A DNA stretch of 56,484 nt, taken from Streptomyces sp. MBT65. Its GTDB lineage: Bacteria; Actinomycetota; Actinomycetes; Streptomycetales; Streptomycetaceae. This document shows, in pieces, positions 35,696 through 44,173 of the stretch; position 1 is the first letter of the stretch; each line of letters opens with the position of its first letter. The position numbers were made by a program, and so were the translations under genes. Location: the NCBI RefSeq assembly GCF_016612545.1, contig NZ_JAENRY010000060.1:1-56484 (forward strand), read 5' to 3'. Below the pieces are notes generated by a model. The model worked only from the letters and a program-made list of their open reading frames with translations, ran no database searches and was not told where the DNA came from.

Positions 35696-35983
35696 CTACT
35701 TGGCCTTCTCGAGGATCTCGACGATGCGCCAGCGCTTCGTCGCGGACAGCGGACGCGTCTCCATGAGGAGGACGCGGTCGCCGACGCCTGCGGCGTTCTG
35801 CTCGTCGTGGGCCTTGAGCTTGTTCGTACGGCGGATGACCTTGCCGTACAGCGCGTGCTTCACGCGGTCCTCGACGGCGACGACGACGGTCTTGTCCATC
35901 TTGTCGCTGACGACGAGACCCTCACGGGTCTTGCGGAAGCCGCGGCTCGCGGTCTGCTCTTCAGTCACGTTGCTCTCGCTCAT
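35696..35983 (-). CDS. rpsQ: Ribosomal protein S17
   Basis: 95 residues: RGFRKTREGLVVSDKMDKTVVVAVEDRVKH, then YGKVIRRTNKLKAHDEQNAAGVGDRV and SATKRWRIVEILEKAK. An OB-fold primary 16S binder. Overlaps rpmC by one base. Confidence 0.99.
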   Translation of the reverse strand: MSESNVTEEQTASRGFRKTREGLVVSDKMDKTVVVAVEDRVKHALYGKVIRRTNKLKAHDEQNAAGVGDRVLLMETRPLSATKRWRIVEILEKAK

Positions 35984-36207
35984 CAGGCGCTCTCCACCGT
36001 CTCGATGCCCAGCTCGCGCTCACGCATCAGGGTGTAGATCCGCGCGATGTCCTTCCGGACGGCCTTGAGCCGACCGTGGTTCTCGAGCTGACCGGTCGCC
36101 GCCTGGAAGCGGAGGTTGAACAGCTCTTCCTTGGCTTCGCGGAGCTTGTTGAGAAGCTCCTCGTCACCCAGTTCGCGCAGCTCGGACGCCTTGGTACCGG
36201 CCGACAT
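35983..36207 (-). CDS. rpmC: Ribosomal protein L29
   Basis: 74 residues from the ATG at 36207 (MSAGTKASELRELGDEELLN), which overlaps the rplP stop in TGATG; a GTG one codon upstream is less likely. LFNLRFQAATGQLENHGRLKAVRKDIARI is the family core, near the tunnel exit. Confidence 0.98.
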   Translation of the reverse strand: MSAGTKASELRELGDEELLNKLREAKEELFNLRFQAATGQLENHGRLKAVRKDIARIYTLMRERELGIETVESA

Positions 36208-36626
36208 CACGCTTCACCTGCCTCGCGCTTGACGATCCGGCACTTCATCGGCAGCTTGTGCGCTGCGCGAGTGAGGGCCTCACGGGCGATCTTCTCGTTG
36301 GGGTAGGACAGCTCGAACATGACCCGACCCGGGTGCACGTTCGCGATCCACCACTCCGGCGAACCCTTACCGGAACCCATGCGGGTCTCGGCAGGCTTCT
36401 TCGTGAGCGGGCGGTCCGGGTAGATGTTGATCCAGACCTTGCCGCCACGCTTGATGTGGCGGGTCATCGCGATACGGGCGGCCTCGATCTGGCGGTTCGT
36501 CACGTACGCCGGCGTGAGGGCCTGAATGCCGTACTCGCCGAACGAAACCTGCGTACCGCCCTTGGCCTGACCACGACGCTTGGGGTGGTGCTGCTTGCGG
36601 TGCTTGACCCTACGGGGGATCAGCAT
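36207..36626 (-). CDS. rplP: Ribosomal protein L16
   Basis: 139 residues: MLIPRRVKHRKQHHPKRRGQ, then IEAARIAMTRHIKRGGKVWI and RMGSGKGSPEWWIANVHPGR, the invariant loop near the A-site tRNA. Six bases after rpsC. Confidence 0.99.
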   Translation of the reverse strand: MLIPRRVKHRKQHHPKRRGQAKGGTQVSFGEYGIQALTPAYVTNRQIEAARIAMTRHIKRGGKVWINIYPDRPLTKKPAETRMGSGKGSPEWWIANVHPGRVMFELSYPNEKIAREALTRAAHKLPMKCRIVKREAGEA

Positions 36627-36631
36627 GTCGG

Positions 36632-37480
36632 TCAGGCCTCCGTTCCAGTGCTCTCAGCCGGAGCGGCAGCCGCCGGAGCCTCGGCCTTGGGGGCCTCGGC
36701 AGCGGGAGCAGCCTGCTGCGGCTTGCGGCCGCGGCCGCCACGCTCGCCACCGCGGCCACCGCCGCGGGCCGGGCGGTCGCCGCCGCCACCCGCGCCACCG
36801 CGCGCCGGGCGGTTACCCGCGCGGGCAGCGGCGTTCTCGGCGCGGACCTCGGCGATGTTCTTGACGTCGCCCTTGTAGATCCAGACCTTCACACCGATAC
36901 GGCCGAAGGTCGTCTTGGCCTCGAAGAAGCCGTAGTCCACGTTCGCGCGGAGCGTGTGCAGGGGCACGCGGCCCTCGCGGTAGAACTCCGAGCGGGACAT
37001 CTCGGCGCCGCCGAGGCGGCCACCGCACTGGATCTTGATGCCCTTGGCGCCGGCCTTCATCGCCGACTGCATGCTCTTACGCATGGCGCGGCGGAAGGAG
37101 ACGCGGGAGGAGAGCTGCTCGGCGACAGCCTGCGCGACCAGCTGGGCATCCGTCTCGGGGTTCTTGACCTCGAGGATGTTCAGCTGGACCTGCTTGCCCG
37201 TGAGCTTCTCGAGGTCGCCGCGGATGCGGTCGGCCTCGGCGCCACGGCGGCCGATGACGATGCCCGGACGAGCGGTGTGGATGTCCACACGCACACGGTC
37301 ACGGGTGCGCTCGATCTCCACCTTCGAGATGCCGGCGCGCTCCATGCCGGACGTCATCATCCGACGGATGGCGACGTCTTCCTTGACGTAGTCCTTGTAC
37401 AGCTTGTCGGCGTACCACCGGGACTTGAAGTCCGTGGTGATGCCGAGCCGGAACCCGTGCGGGTTAACCTTCTGGCCCAT
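36632..37480 (-). CDS. rpsC: Ribosomal protein S3 with Arg-Gly-rich tail
   Basis: 282 residues. Core: MGQKVNPHGFRLGITTDFKS, the KH-domain motif GIVIGRRGAEADRIRGDLEK, and GIKIQCGGRLGGAEMSRSEF. Residues about 217-282 are an RGG/Ala-Glu tail (GNRPARGGAGGGGDRPARGG onward), a streptomycete extension of unknown role. S3 forms the mRNA entry helicase. The ATG overlaps the rplV stop (TAATG). Confidence 0.99.
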   Translation of the reverse strand: MGQKVNPHGFRLGITTDFKSRWYADKLYKDYVKEDVAIRRMMTSGMERAGISKVEIERTRDRVRVDIHTARPGIVIGRRGAEADRIRGDLEKLTGKQVQLNILEVKNPETDAQLVAQAVAEQLSSRVSFRRAMRKSMQSAMKAGAKGIKIQCGGRLGGAEMSRSEFYREGRVPLHTLRANVDYGFFEAKTTFGRIGVKVWIYKGDVKNIAEVRAENAAARAGNRPARGGAGGGGDRPARGGGRGGERGGRGRKPQQAAPAAEAPKAEAPAAAAPAESTGTEA

Positions 37481-37827
37481 TACCGGGTTCCTTCCTTGCT
37501 GCTGACGACCACGGTGATGTGGCTGGTCCGCTTGCGGATCCGGTAGGCACGGCCCTGGGCACGCGGCCGGAACCGCTTCAGGGTCGGACCCTCGTCGACG
37601 TACGCCTCGGAGATGAAGAGGCTGTCGGCGTCGGTGTGGTCGTAGTTGTGCGCGGCGTTGGCAATGGCGCTGTCGAGCACCTTGCCGACCGGCACGCTCG
37701 CGGCCTGCGGGGCGAAACGCAGGACCGCCTGAGCCTCCGTGGCGTCCATGCCACGGATGAGGTCCACCACGCGGCGGGCCTTCATGGGCGTGACGCGGAT
37801 GTACCGCGCCTGGGCCCTGGCTTCCAT
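37480..37827 (-). CDS. rplV: Ribosomal protein L22
   Basis: 115 residues from the ATG at 37827 (MEARAQARYIRVTPMKARRV), preceded by AAGGGAC at a good distance; an upstream ATG at 37851 would add eight non-conserved residues. LKRFRPRAQGRAYRIRKRTSH is the beta-hairpin that lines the exit tunnel, where macrolide-resistance changes occur. Confidence 0.97.
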   Translation of the reverse strand: MEARAQARYIRVTPMKARRVVDLIRGMDATEAQAVLRFAPQAASVPVGKVLDSAIANAAHNYDHTDADSLFISEAYVDEGPTLKRFRPRAQGRAYRIRKRTSHITVVVSSKEGTR

Positions 37828-37867
37828 GGTTGTCCCTTCAGTGTTTGTCATGGTCAGTCACCCCGCG

Positions 37868-38149
37868 CTAGCGGCGCTTCGACTTCCGGTCGTCCTTGAC
37901 GTGACCCCGGAAGGTGCGCGTCGGCGAGAACTCGCCGAGCTTGTGGCCGACCATCGACTCGGTGACAAACACCGGGATGTGGGTCTTGCCGTTGTGCACC
38001 GCGATCGTGTGGCCGAGCATGGCCGGGACGATCATCGAGCGGCGGGACCAGGTCTTGATGACGTTCTTGGAGCCGGCCTCGTTCTGTACGTCCACCTTCT
38101 TGATGAGGTGGCCGTCGACGAAGGGCCCCTTCTTGAGACTGCGCGGCAT
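37868..38149 (-). CDS. rpsS: Ribosomal protein S19
   Basis: 93 residues: MPRSLKKGPFVDGHLIKKVD and TWSRRSMIVPAMLGHTIAVHNG. Contacts the A-site finger and S13. Between rplB and rplV as usual. Confidence 0.99.
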   Translation of the reverse strand: MPRSLKKGPFVDGHLIKKVDVQNEAGSKNVIKTWSRRSMIVPAMLGHTIAVHNGKTHIPVFVTESMVGHKLGEFSPTRTFRGHVKDDRKSKRR

Positions 38150-38161
38150 CTAAACCCGCTC

Positions 38162-38998
38162 CTAGCGCTTCTTGTTCGTCTTGCGGCGGCGGACGATGTA
38201 CTTGTTCGAAGCCTTCTTCGGCGAACGAGTACGACCCTCCTTCTGACCCCACGGGCTGACCGGGTGGCGACCACCGGAGGTCTTGCCCTCACCACCACCG
38301 TGCGGGTGGTCGACCGGGTTCATCGCAACACCGCGGACGGTCGGGCGGACGCCCAGCCAGCGCTTGCGGCCTGCCTTGCCCCAGTTGATGTTGCTCTGCT
38401 CGGCGTTGCCGACCTCGCCGACCGTGGCGCGGCAGCGCTGGTCGACCAGGCGGATCTCGCCGGAGGGCATACGAAGGTGGGCCATCGTGCCCTCCTTCGC
38501 CAGCAGCTGCACGGAGGCACCGGCGGAGCGGGCGAACTTGGCGCCGCCACCGGGACGGAGCTCGATCGCGTGGATCGTGGTACCGACCGGGATGTTGCGG
38601 AGCGCCAGGTTGTTGCCCGGCTTGATGTCGGCCCCGGGACCGTTCTCGACGCGGTCGCCCTGCGACAGGTTGCGGGGGGCGAGGATGTAGCGCTTCTCGC
38701 CGTCCGCGTAGTGCAGCAGCGCGATGCGCGCGGTGCGGTTGGGGTCGTACTCGATGTGCGCGACCTTCGCCGGCACGCCGTCCTTGTCATGGCGACGGAA
38801 GTCGATGACGCGGTAGGCGCGCTTGTGTCCGCCACCCTGGTGGCGAACGGTCACACGACCGGAATTGTTACGGCCGCCCTTGCTGTGCAGGGGGCGAACC
38901 AGCGACTTCTCCGGCGTGGACCGCGTGACCTCGACGAAGTCGGCGACGCTGGAGCCACGGCGGCCCGGCGTAGTCGGCTTGTACTTGCGGATTCCCAT
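38162..38998 (-). CDS. rplB: Ribosomal protein L2
   Basis: 278 residues: MGIRKYKPTTPGRRGSSVAD, the RNA-binding region and the near-invariant C-terminal RGVAMNPVDHPHGGGEGKTS, whose His is close to the peptidyl transferase centre. Confidence 0.99.
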   Translation of the reverse strand: MGIRKYKPTTPGRRGSSVADFVEVTRSTPEKSLVRPLHSKGGRNNSGRVTVRHQGGGHKRAYRVIDFRRHDKDGVPAKVAHIEYDPNRTARIALLHYADGEKRYILAPRNLSQGDRVENGPGADIKPGNNLALRNIPVGTTIHAIELRPGGGAKFARSAGASVQLLAKEGTMAHLRMPSGEIRLVDQRCRATVGEVGNAEQSNINWGKAGRKRWLGVRPTVRGVAMNPVDHPHGGGEGKTSGGRHPVSPWGQKEGRTRSPKKASNKYIVRRRKTNKKR

Positions 38999-39036
38999 TT
39001 CTCAGTCCTCGTCCGATATCGGACGATCCGACCCGC

Positions 39037-39456
39037 TTACGCGGCCGGACCGCCGAAGATGTCGATACGGTCGCCCTCAGCGAGGGTCACGATCGCGCGC
39101 TTGGAGCCCGCGCGCTGACCGAAACCGGTCTTGGTGCGCTTGCGCTTGCCCTGGCGGTTGATCGTGTTGACCCCGGTGACCTTGACCGAGAAGACCGCCT
39201 GGACGGCCTGCTTGATCTGGGTCTTGTTGGCGCCCGGAGCCACGATGAAGGTGTACTTGCCCTCGTCGAGAAGCGCGTAGCTCTTCTCCGAGACGACCGG
39301 CTTCAGCAGCACGTCACGGGGGTCCGTGAACGACTTGCTGATCGGCGTCTCGACGGTGTTCTTGCCCTCGGTCTCGTGACGCTTCGCCTTGGCGATGCGC
39401 GCGACCTTCTTGGCCTTGGCGGCCTTCGAGGCGATGCTCGGGTGACGCGTAGCCAT
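39037..39456 (-). CDS. rplW: Ribosomal protein L23
   Basis: 139 residues. A basic extension (MATRHPSIASKAAKAKKVAR, about 1-45) precedes the core DPRDVLLKPVVSEKSYALLD and KVTGVNTINRQGKRKRTKTG. The nascent-chain docking site for SRP and trigger factor. Overlaps rplD by one base. Confidence 0.98.
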   Translation of the reverse strand: MATRHPSIASKAAKAKKVARIAKAKRHETEGKNTVETPISKSFTDPRDVLLKPVVSEKSYALLDEGKYTFIVAPGANKTQIKQAVQAVFSVKVTGVNTINRQGKRKRTKTGFGQRAGSKRAIVTLAEGDRIDIFGGPAA

Positions 39457-40112
39457 CAGGCTTCGCTCCCTTCGGTGTCAGCGGCCTGGGGGCCAGACAC
39501 GAAGGACTCGAAAGCGGCCTGGGTGAAGACCACGTCGTCCGAGACGAGAACGTCGTACGTGTTCAGCTGGCCCGGCTCCAGAATGTGGATCTGGGGCAGG
39601 TTGCGCGCGGAAAGCAGCGCGGCCTCGTCGGAGCGCTCGATGACCAGGAGCACGTTCTTGCGCTCGCTGACCTTGCCGAGGAAGCTCTTGGCGGCCTTGG
39701 TGGAGGGGGTCTCGCCCTCGATCACGCCGGTGATGACGTGGATGCGAGCGTTGCGGGCCCGGTCGGTGAGGGCGTGGCGCAGGGCCGCGGCCTTCATCTT
39801 CTTCGGGGTCCGCTGCGAGTAGTCGCGCGGCGTCGGGCCGTGCACGACGCCACCGCCGGCGAACTGCGGGGCGCGGGTCGAACCCTGACGGGCGCGGCCG
39901 GTGCCCTTCTGGCGGTACGGCTTCTTACCACCACCGCGGACCTCGCCACGACGCTTGACCTTGTGCGTGCCCTGACGGGCGGCGGCCAGCTGTGCGACGA
40001 CGACCTGGTGAAGCAGCGGGATGCTGATCTTCTCTACGTCGAAGATCTCGGCCGGGAGCTCTACGGTCCCGGCGGTGTCGCCGGAGGGCGACAGAATGTC
40101 AATGGTGCTCAT
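39456..40112 (-). CDS. rplD: Ribosomal protein L4
   Basis: 218 residues. GTHKVKRRGEVRGGGKKPYRQKGTGRARQG is the extended tunnel loop; RDYSQRTPKKMKAAALRHAL follows. L4 autoregulates the S10 operon in enterics; in this window no matching leader structure was established. Confidence 0.99.
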   Translation of the reverse strand: MSTIDILSPSGDTAGTVELPAEIFDVEKISIPLLHQVVVAQLAAARQGTHKVKRRGEVRGGGKKPYRQKGTGRARQGSTRAPQFAGGGVVHGPTPRDYSQRTPKKMKAAALRHALTDRARNARIHVITGVIEGETPSTKAAKSFLGKVSERKNVLLVIERSDEAALLSARNLPQIHILEPGQLNTYDVLVSDDVVFTQAAFESFVSGPQAADTEGSEA

Positions 40113-40117
40113 AGTCC

Positions 40118-40762
40118 TCAGGCCCCCTTGGCCGCGGTGCGGACCAGGACGAGGCCGCCGTTCGGACCAGGAACCGCGCCCTTGATGAGGAGCAGGCCCT
40201 TCTCCGCGTCAACGGCGTGAACGGTCAGGTTCTGGGTGGTGACCCGCTCGTTGCCCATACGACCCGCCATGCGGAGGCCCTTGAACACACGACCCGGGGT
40301 GGCGCAGCCACCGATGGAGCCGGGAGAGCGGTGCTTGCGCTGGGTGCCGTGTCCGGCGCCGAGGCCCTTGAAGTTGTGACGCTTCATGACACCGGCGAAG
40401 CCCTTGCCCTTGCTCTTGCCGGTCACGTCCACCTTGACGCCGGCCTCGAAGGTCGCGGCGGTGATCTCCTGGCCGAGGGTGTACTCGCTGGCGTCAGCGG
40501 TACGGATCTCGACGAGGTGGCGGCGGGGCGTGACGTCGGCCTTGGCGAAGTGGCCCTTGAGGGGCTTGTTCACCTTGCGCGGGTCGATCTCGCCGAAGGC
40601 GATCTGGACCGACTCGTAGCCGTCACTGTCGTTCGTACGGACCTGGGTCACGACGTTGGGTCCGGCCTTGACGACGGTGACCGGAACAACACGGTTGTTC
40701 TCGTCCCACACCTGCGTCATGCCGAGCTTCTCGCCCAGGATGCCCTTGATCTGCTTTGCCAT
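40118..40762 (-). CDS. rplC: Ribosomal protein L3
   Basis: 214 residues: MAKQIKGILGEKLGMTQVWD, then GVMKRHNFKGLGAGHGTQRKHRSPGSIG, the loop near the peptidyl transferase centre, and RMAGRMGNERVTTQNL. Confidence 0.99.
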   Translation of the reverse strand: MAKQIKGILGEKLGMTQVWDENNRVVPVTVVKAGPNVVTQVRTNDSDGYESVQIAFGEIDPRKVNKPLKGHFAKADVTPRRHLVEIRTADASEYTLGQEITAATFEAGVKVDVTGKSKGKGFAGVMKRHNFKGLGAGHGTQRKHRSPGSIGGCATPGRVFKGLRMAGRMGNERVTTQNLTVHAVDAEKGLLLIKGAVPGPNGGLVLVRTAAKGA

Positions 40763-40779
40763 CTTCAGCTCACCGACCC

Positions 40780-41088
40780 CTAGAGCTTGATCTCGATGTC
40801 GACACCGGCCGGGAGGTCGAGTCGCATCAGAGAGTCAACGGTCTTGGGGGTGGGGTCGAGGATGTCGATCAGGCGCTTGTGCGTGCGCATCTCGAAGTGC
40901 TCGCGAGAGTCCTTGTACTTGTGCGGCGACTTGATGACGCAGTACACGTTCTTCTCAGTGGGCAGCGGCACCGGGCCCGCGACCGACGCACCAGTGCGCG
41001 TCACCGTCTCGACGATCTTCTTCGCCGAGGAATCGATGACCTCGTGGTCGTAGGCCTTGAGCCGGATGCGGATCTTCTGTCCCGCCAT
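40780..41088 (-). CDS. rpsJ: Ribosomal protein S10
   Basis: 102 residues: MAGQKIRIRLKAYDHEVIDS, then TGASVAGPVPLPTEKNVYCV and KDSREHFEMRTHKRLIDI. First gene of the S10-spc cluster; also part of the NusB-S10 antitermination complex. Confidence 0.99.
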   Translation of the reverse strand: MAGQKIRIRLKAYDHEVIDSSAKKIVETVTRTGASVAGPVPLPTEKNVYCVIKSPHKYKDSREHFEMRTHKRLIDILDPTPKTVDSLMRLDLPAGVDIEIKL

Positions 41089-41485
41089 GGCTACTCAGTA
41101 GTCCTGTCTCTAGTAACGCTCTGCACCCCGGCAGGTCCTTCTGCTCTCATCGCTTCGATTCCTCCGACCCACGCGGTCGGGTGTGTCGCGCTCTCACCGA
41201 CACAGAAGTCCCATATACGGAACTTCCCTGCTGGGAAAGCACGGCCCTTCCGGAACCGCAAGCCGAGGGCGAAGAAGCCCACCGGGTGCCTGGCCGGCGC
41301 CGCACTGACACTTCCCGAAAGATTCCCGTACGTCCGCCCCAGCGCTGCCGTAAGGCAGTTGGGACGACGAGTACCGTGGGACTCGCTTCCGGTCCTCCCG
41401 ACGGGAGGCGCGCAGCATCAACACTCGACCGAGCAACTCCGACAGTCTGCCATATGGCGGAGGCGGCTGGCCAATCGGGGCGTAG
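41089..41485 (-). other. Long leader of the S10 operon
   Basis: About 400 nt between the putative promoter and rpsJ with no gene. Small inverted repeats occur (for example cctcccg/cgggagg near 41395-41408 and ttccc/gggaa near 41223-41237). A leader this long leaves room for attenuation or feedback control of ribosomal protein synthesis, but no known motif was recognised. Confidence 0.45.
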
Positions 41486-41513
41486 AGATTACCCCTGGAG
41501 TGACGCAGGTCAA
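41486..41513 (-). promoter_or_regulatory. Putative promoter of the S10 operon
   Basis: On the minus strand, TTGACC (41513-41508) and TAATCT (41491-41486) are 16 bp apart, a good match to the HrdB-dependent consensus. It would give a leader of about 390 nt. Confidence 0.55.
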
Positions 41514-41595
41514 ACACACGCGCGCGACAGCCCTCCCCGGCGCATTCACCCCTGTGAACGAGAATCAAGTACACGCACCTTGACGCGTCCATAGC

Positions 41596-41638
41596 AAGCG
41601 CTTACGTTCCCTGACGAGACGCGGGAAAGCGCTTTCCC
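41596..41638. promoter_or_regulatory. LacI-family operator upstream of the pectate lyase gene
   Basis: gggaaagcgctttccc (41623-41638) is a perfect 16-bp palindrome with the central GC typical of LacI/GalR operators. A second AAGCGCTT core lies 27 bp upstream (41596-41603), close to three helical turns away. It sits 65 bp before the pectate lyase start, which fits repression relieved by a sugar inducer. The regulator is not in the window. Confidence 0.75.
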
Positions 41639-41702
41639 TCGCAAGCAGCACCTGCACGGAACCCTGGATTCCTGGTCATGGGACGACCCTGGAGGCAGAA
41701 CG

Positions 41703-42875
41703 ATGCAAGTGAGACCAGTCATCGCGTGCACCGGCCTGGTGGCCGGCACGCTCGTAGCACTCTCCGGCACCCCGGCACAGGCCGCGAGCGCCACCCAGTA
41801 CGTGTCACCGACCGGCACCACGAGCGCGGCCGGCACCCTGGCGGCCCCCACCACCCTCGCCACCGCGATCAGCCGCATCGCGTCCGGCGGCACGATCTAC
41901 CTGCGCGGCGGGACGTACGCCTACGGCTCGACGATCACGATCCCGGCGGGCGCGGACGGCACAGCATCGGCCCGCACCACGCTCACCGCCTACAACGGCG
42001 AGACCCCGGTCCTCAACTTCGCCTCGCAGAGCGAGAGTTCGTCGAACCGAGGGCTCCAGCTCTACGCCAACTACTGGCACGTCTACGGCCTCACGGTGTC
42101 GCACGCGGGGGACAACGGGATCTACGTCGGAGGCAGCAACAACGTCATCGAGCGCACCGTGACCTCGTACAACCGCGACACGGGCCTCCAACTGGGCCGC
42201 ATCTCCTCCAGCACGCCGACCTCGTCCTGGCCCTCGAACAACCTGGTCGTCAGCTCGGAGTCGCACGACAACGCCGACTCCGACGGCGAGGACGCGGACG
42301 GCTTCGCGGCGAAGCTGACGACCGGCACCGGGAACGTCTTCCGCTACGACGTCTCCCACCACAACATCGACGACGGCTGGGACCTGTACACCAAGACCGA
42401 CACGGGCGCGATCGGCCCGGTGACCATCGAGTACAGCCTCTCCTACGGCAACGGCACGCTGACCGACGGCAGCCAGAGCGGCGACGGCGACCGCAACGGC
42501 TACAAGCTCGGCGGCGACGACATCGCGGTCAACCACGTCGTCCGGCACGACATCGCCTACGGCAACGGCCATCACGGGTTCACCTACAACAGCAACCCGG
42601 GCACGATGACGGTCTCGAACAACGTCGGCATCGACAACGCGGAACGCAACTTCTCCTTCGACAAGGGGACGTCGGTGTTCCGCACGAACACGTCGTGCCG
42701 GTTCGCGGTCAGCGGCTCGAACGACAAGACGGTGGGCGACGCGGACAGCACCAACCAGTTCTGGACCGGGACGAACGGGTCCCGGTGCTCGTCGTACAGC
42801 GGCGCGTTGGGGTGGTCGTTCGCGTCGAGTGGAGCGTTGAGGGTGACGTTCGGGGGGACGGTGGTGAACCCGTAG
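41703..42875 (+). CDS. Secreted pectate lyase, PL9 family
   Basis: 390 residues. A signal peptide (MQVRPVIACTGLVAGTLVAL, cleavage near AQAAS) precedes a right-handed beta-helix. PL9 active-site residues line up with the characterised Pel9A: Ca ligands D199 (EDADGF), D223, D224 and D227 (NIDDGWDLYTK), and the catalytic base K268 (NGYKLGG). The spacing D199-24-D223-1-D224-3-D227 equals that family's. The C-terminal NQFWTG...NGSRCSSYSGALGWSF closes the helix. Cleaves polygalacturonate by beta-elimination outside the cell. Likely controlled through the operator palindrome just upstream. Confidence 0.93.
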   Translation: MQVRPVIACTGLVAGTLVALSGTPAQAASATQYVSPTGTTSAAGTLAAPTTLATAISRIASGGTIYLRGGTYAYGSTITIPAGADGTASARTTLTAYNGETPVLNFASQSESSSNRGLQLYANYWHVYGLTVSHAGDNGIYVGGSNNVIERTVTSYNRDTGLQLGRISSSTPTSSWPSNNLVVSSESHDNADSDGEDADGFAAKLTTGTGNVFRYDVSHHNIDDGWDLYTKTDTGAIGPVTIEYSLSYGNGTLTDGSQSGDGDRNGYKLGGDDIAVNHVVRHDIAYGNGHHGFTYNSNPGTMTVSNNVGIDNAERNFSFDKGTSVFRTNTSCRFAVSGSNDKTVGDADSTNQFWTGTNGSRCSSYSGALGWSFASSGALRVTFGGTVVNP

Positions 42876-42931
42876 GGGATGGCTCCTCTGCCCGATTGCC
42901 TGCCTGCTTGCCTGGACCGGCCCACTCGGCG

Positions 42932-43075
42932 CTATTCGGCGACGTGCGCGCCGAAGTCGGTCCAGGCGGTGGGGGCGAGGGTGACGCGGGGCGGCTCTGG
43001 GTGTGCTTGGAGTCGCGGATGTGGATGGTGTGTGGGGGGTATCTCGACGCAGCCGCTGCCGTTGCTGCTGCTCAT
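42932..43075 (-). pseudogene. DUF397 remnant
   Basis: From an ATG at 43075 one frame gives MSSSNGSGCVEI; the next frame gives HTIHIRDSKHTQ; a third gives RVTLAPTAWTDFGAHVAE and a stop at 42934-42932. Together they reproduce the DUF397 domain (NGxxCVEV ... IRDSK ... WxxFxxxV) with two frameshifts. DUF397 proteins normally pair with an XRE/DUF5753 regulator, and a fragment resembling one lies 700 bp away on the same strand. Confidence 0.7.
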
Positions 43076-43104
43076 CAACCACAGCAACTCAGTAGCCTTG
43101 CCGA

Positions 43105-43416
43105 TCATGCTCCTCGCAGCGCTTGCTCGACAAAGGCCGGCGCCTCCTCTGGCATAAGTGCCTGGGCCCCGACGTGGAGAACGAGCCGGACGAGCCCCAA
43201 GAGGTCATGCGACGCCCCGATGTCATGGTCATCGCCGAAGCGGACATGGACGTCGAGGGATCGATCGACCCCCATGCGACCATCGCCGCCGTCGAGGTCG
43301 TGTCTCGCCCCAACCCTGACATTGGCTGGGTCACCAAGGTGCGCGACTACCCGCTGATGGCCGGGAACCCAACCGGTGTTCTTGATCGGCCGCCGCCGAC
43401 GCAGGAAACCTCCTGG
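43105..43416 (+). pseudogene. Uma2-family endonuclease-like remnant
   Basis: This frame reads MRRPDVMVIAEADMDVEGSI, then AAVEVVSRPNPDIGWVTKVRDYPLMAGNP. The RPDVMV ... VEVVS ... K-x-RDYPLM pattern is the PD-(D/E)xK-like core of the Uma2 (DUF820) family, which is very common in Streptomyces. The N-terminal part is missing and the frame runs on without a proper end, overlapping the opposite-strand membrane gene. Confidence 0.6.
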
Positions 43417-43776
43417 CTAGATCCGCGCCATGAGGACCATGACGACCATCCAGCCGACACAACCCCCGCATGCGATCACCAGCGGCAGCCACCTCTCGGC
43501 GCGCCGGGCCCGGACGACCAACCACACCGCGACCGCAACCACCGCGAGCCCCATGACGGCAGCGATCACCTGAAGGCCGCTGGGCGCCTCCCCCTGGCCC
43601 TGGCCCGTCACCGCCCGGCGGAGGACCGCCAGCAGGCCCACGGCGAGCAGTGCCACGAAGATCCAGGTGAGACCGGTGAACAGGCTCCGAACTCGGTCGT
43701 CGACCGCGGCCAGCGCATCTGTGCCGTCACCGAGGTGGACTCCTTCGTCGGGGTTCGCCCCGTTCCTGCGGTTCAT
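43417..43776 (-). CDS. Small membrane protein of unknown function
   Basis: 119 residues from the ATG at 43776 (MNRRNGANPDEGVHLGDGTD), with AGGGTG ten bases upstream; a GTG at 43788 is possible. Three hydrophobic segments are clear: LFTGLTWIFVALLAVGLLAV, LQVIAAVMGLAVVAVAVWLV and WLPLVIACGGCVGWMVVMVL. The intact frame and strong hydrophobic periodicity in a region of decayed genes suggest it is functional. No family recognised. Confidence 0.65.
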   Translation of the reverse strand: MNRRNGANPDEGVHLGDGTDALAAVDDRVRSLFTGLTWIFVALLAVGLLAVLRRAVTGQGQGEAPSGLQVIAAVMGLAVVAVAVWLVVRARRAERWLPLVIACGGCVGWMVVMVLMARI

Positions 43777-43803
43777 CACGGCGTGCACCCTATAGCGCTC
43801 GGC

Positions 43804-44100
43804 TCAAGGAGCTTCCTGACGCGTACGAGACGGAGTCGCCCCGGGCGTCGTGCGGGCCGGAGATGCTGAGGTACTTGCGCTCGTGGACCGGTCGGCCGTG
43901 TGCCACCGCCGACGATCGCCCCACAACGAGTCAACGGCGAGCTTCAGCACGTCGATGTCACCGTCACTACCCGCGTGCCACTCACAGCCCATCGTCCTCA
44001 CCTGGAACTCGACGTTTCGCAACTGCGCGAAGCCCACCATGTGTTCGAGCCGTCTCCGCAGCGCTCCCCTCCCGCCGAGCGCACATGACCCCGCCCCGGA
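43804..44100 (-). pseudogene. Remnant of an XRE/DUF5753-type regulator
   Basis: The frame contains ALRRRLEHMVGFAQLRNVEF, then QVRTMGCEWHAGSDGDIDVLKL, matching the DUF5753 core (xQLEHLxELxxLRNVxxQVxP...HAG). It then passes into Ser/Thr/Arg noise (about 43804-43920), while another frame there looks more protein-like. No helix-turn-helix part is present upstream. Probably the former partner of the DUF397 remnant. Confidence 0.4.
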
Positions 44101-44173
44101 TCCCCAACTCCGATGCCCGGGTGCGCCGGACGGCCGGGCGGTCAGCCCGGCTCGGGCGGAGGCACATGGCCTT

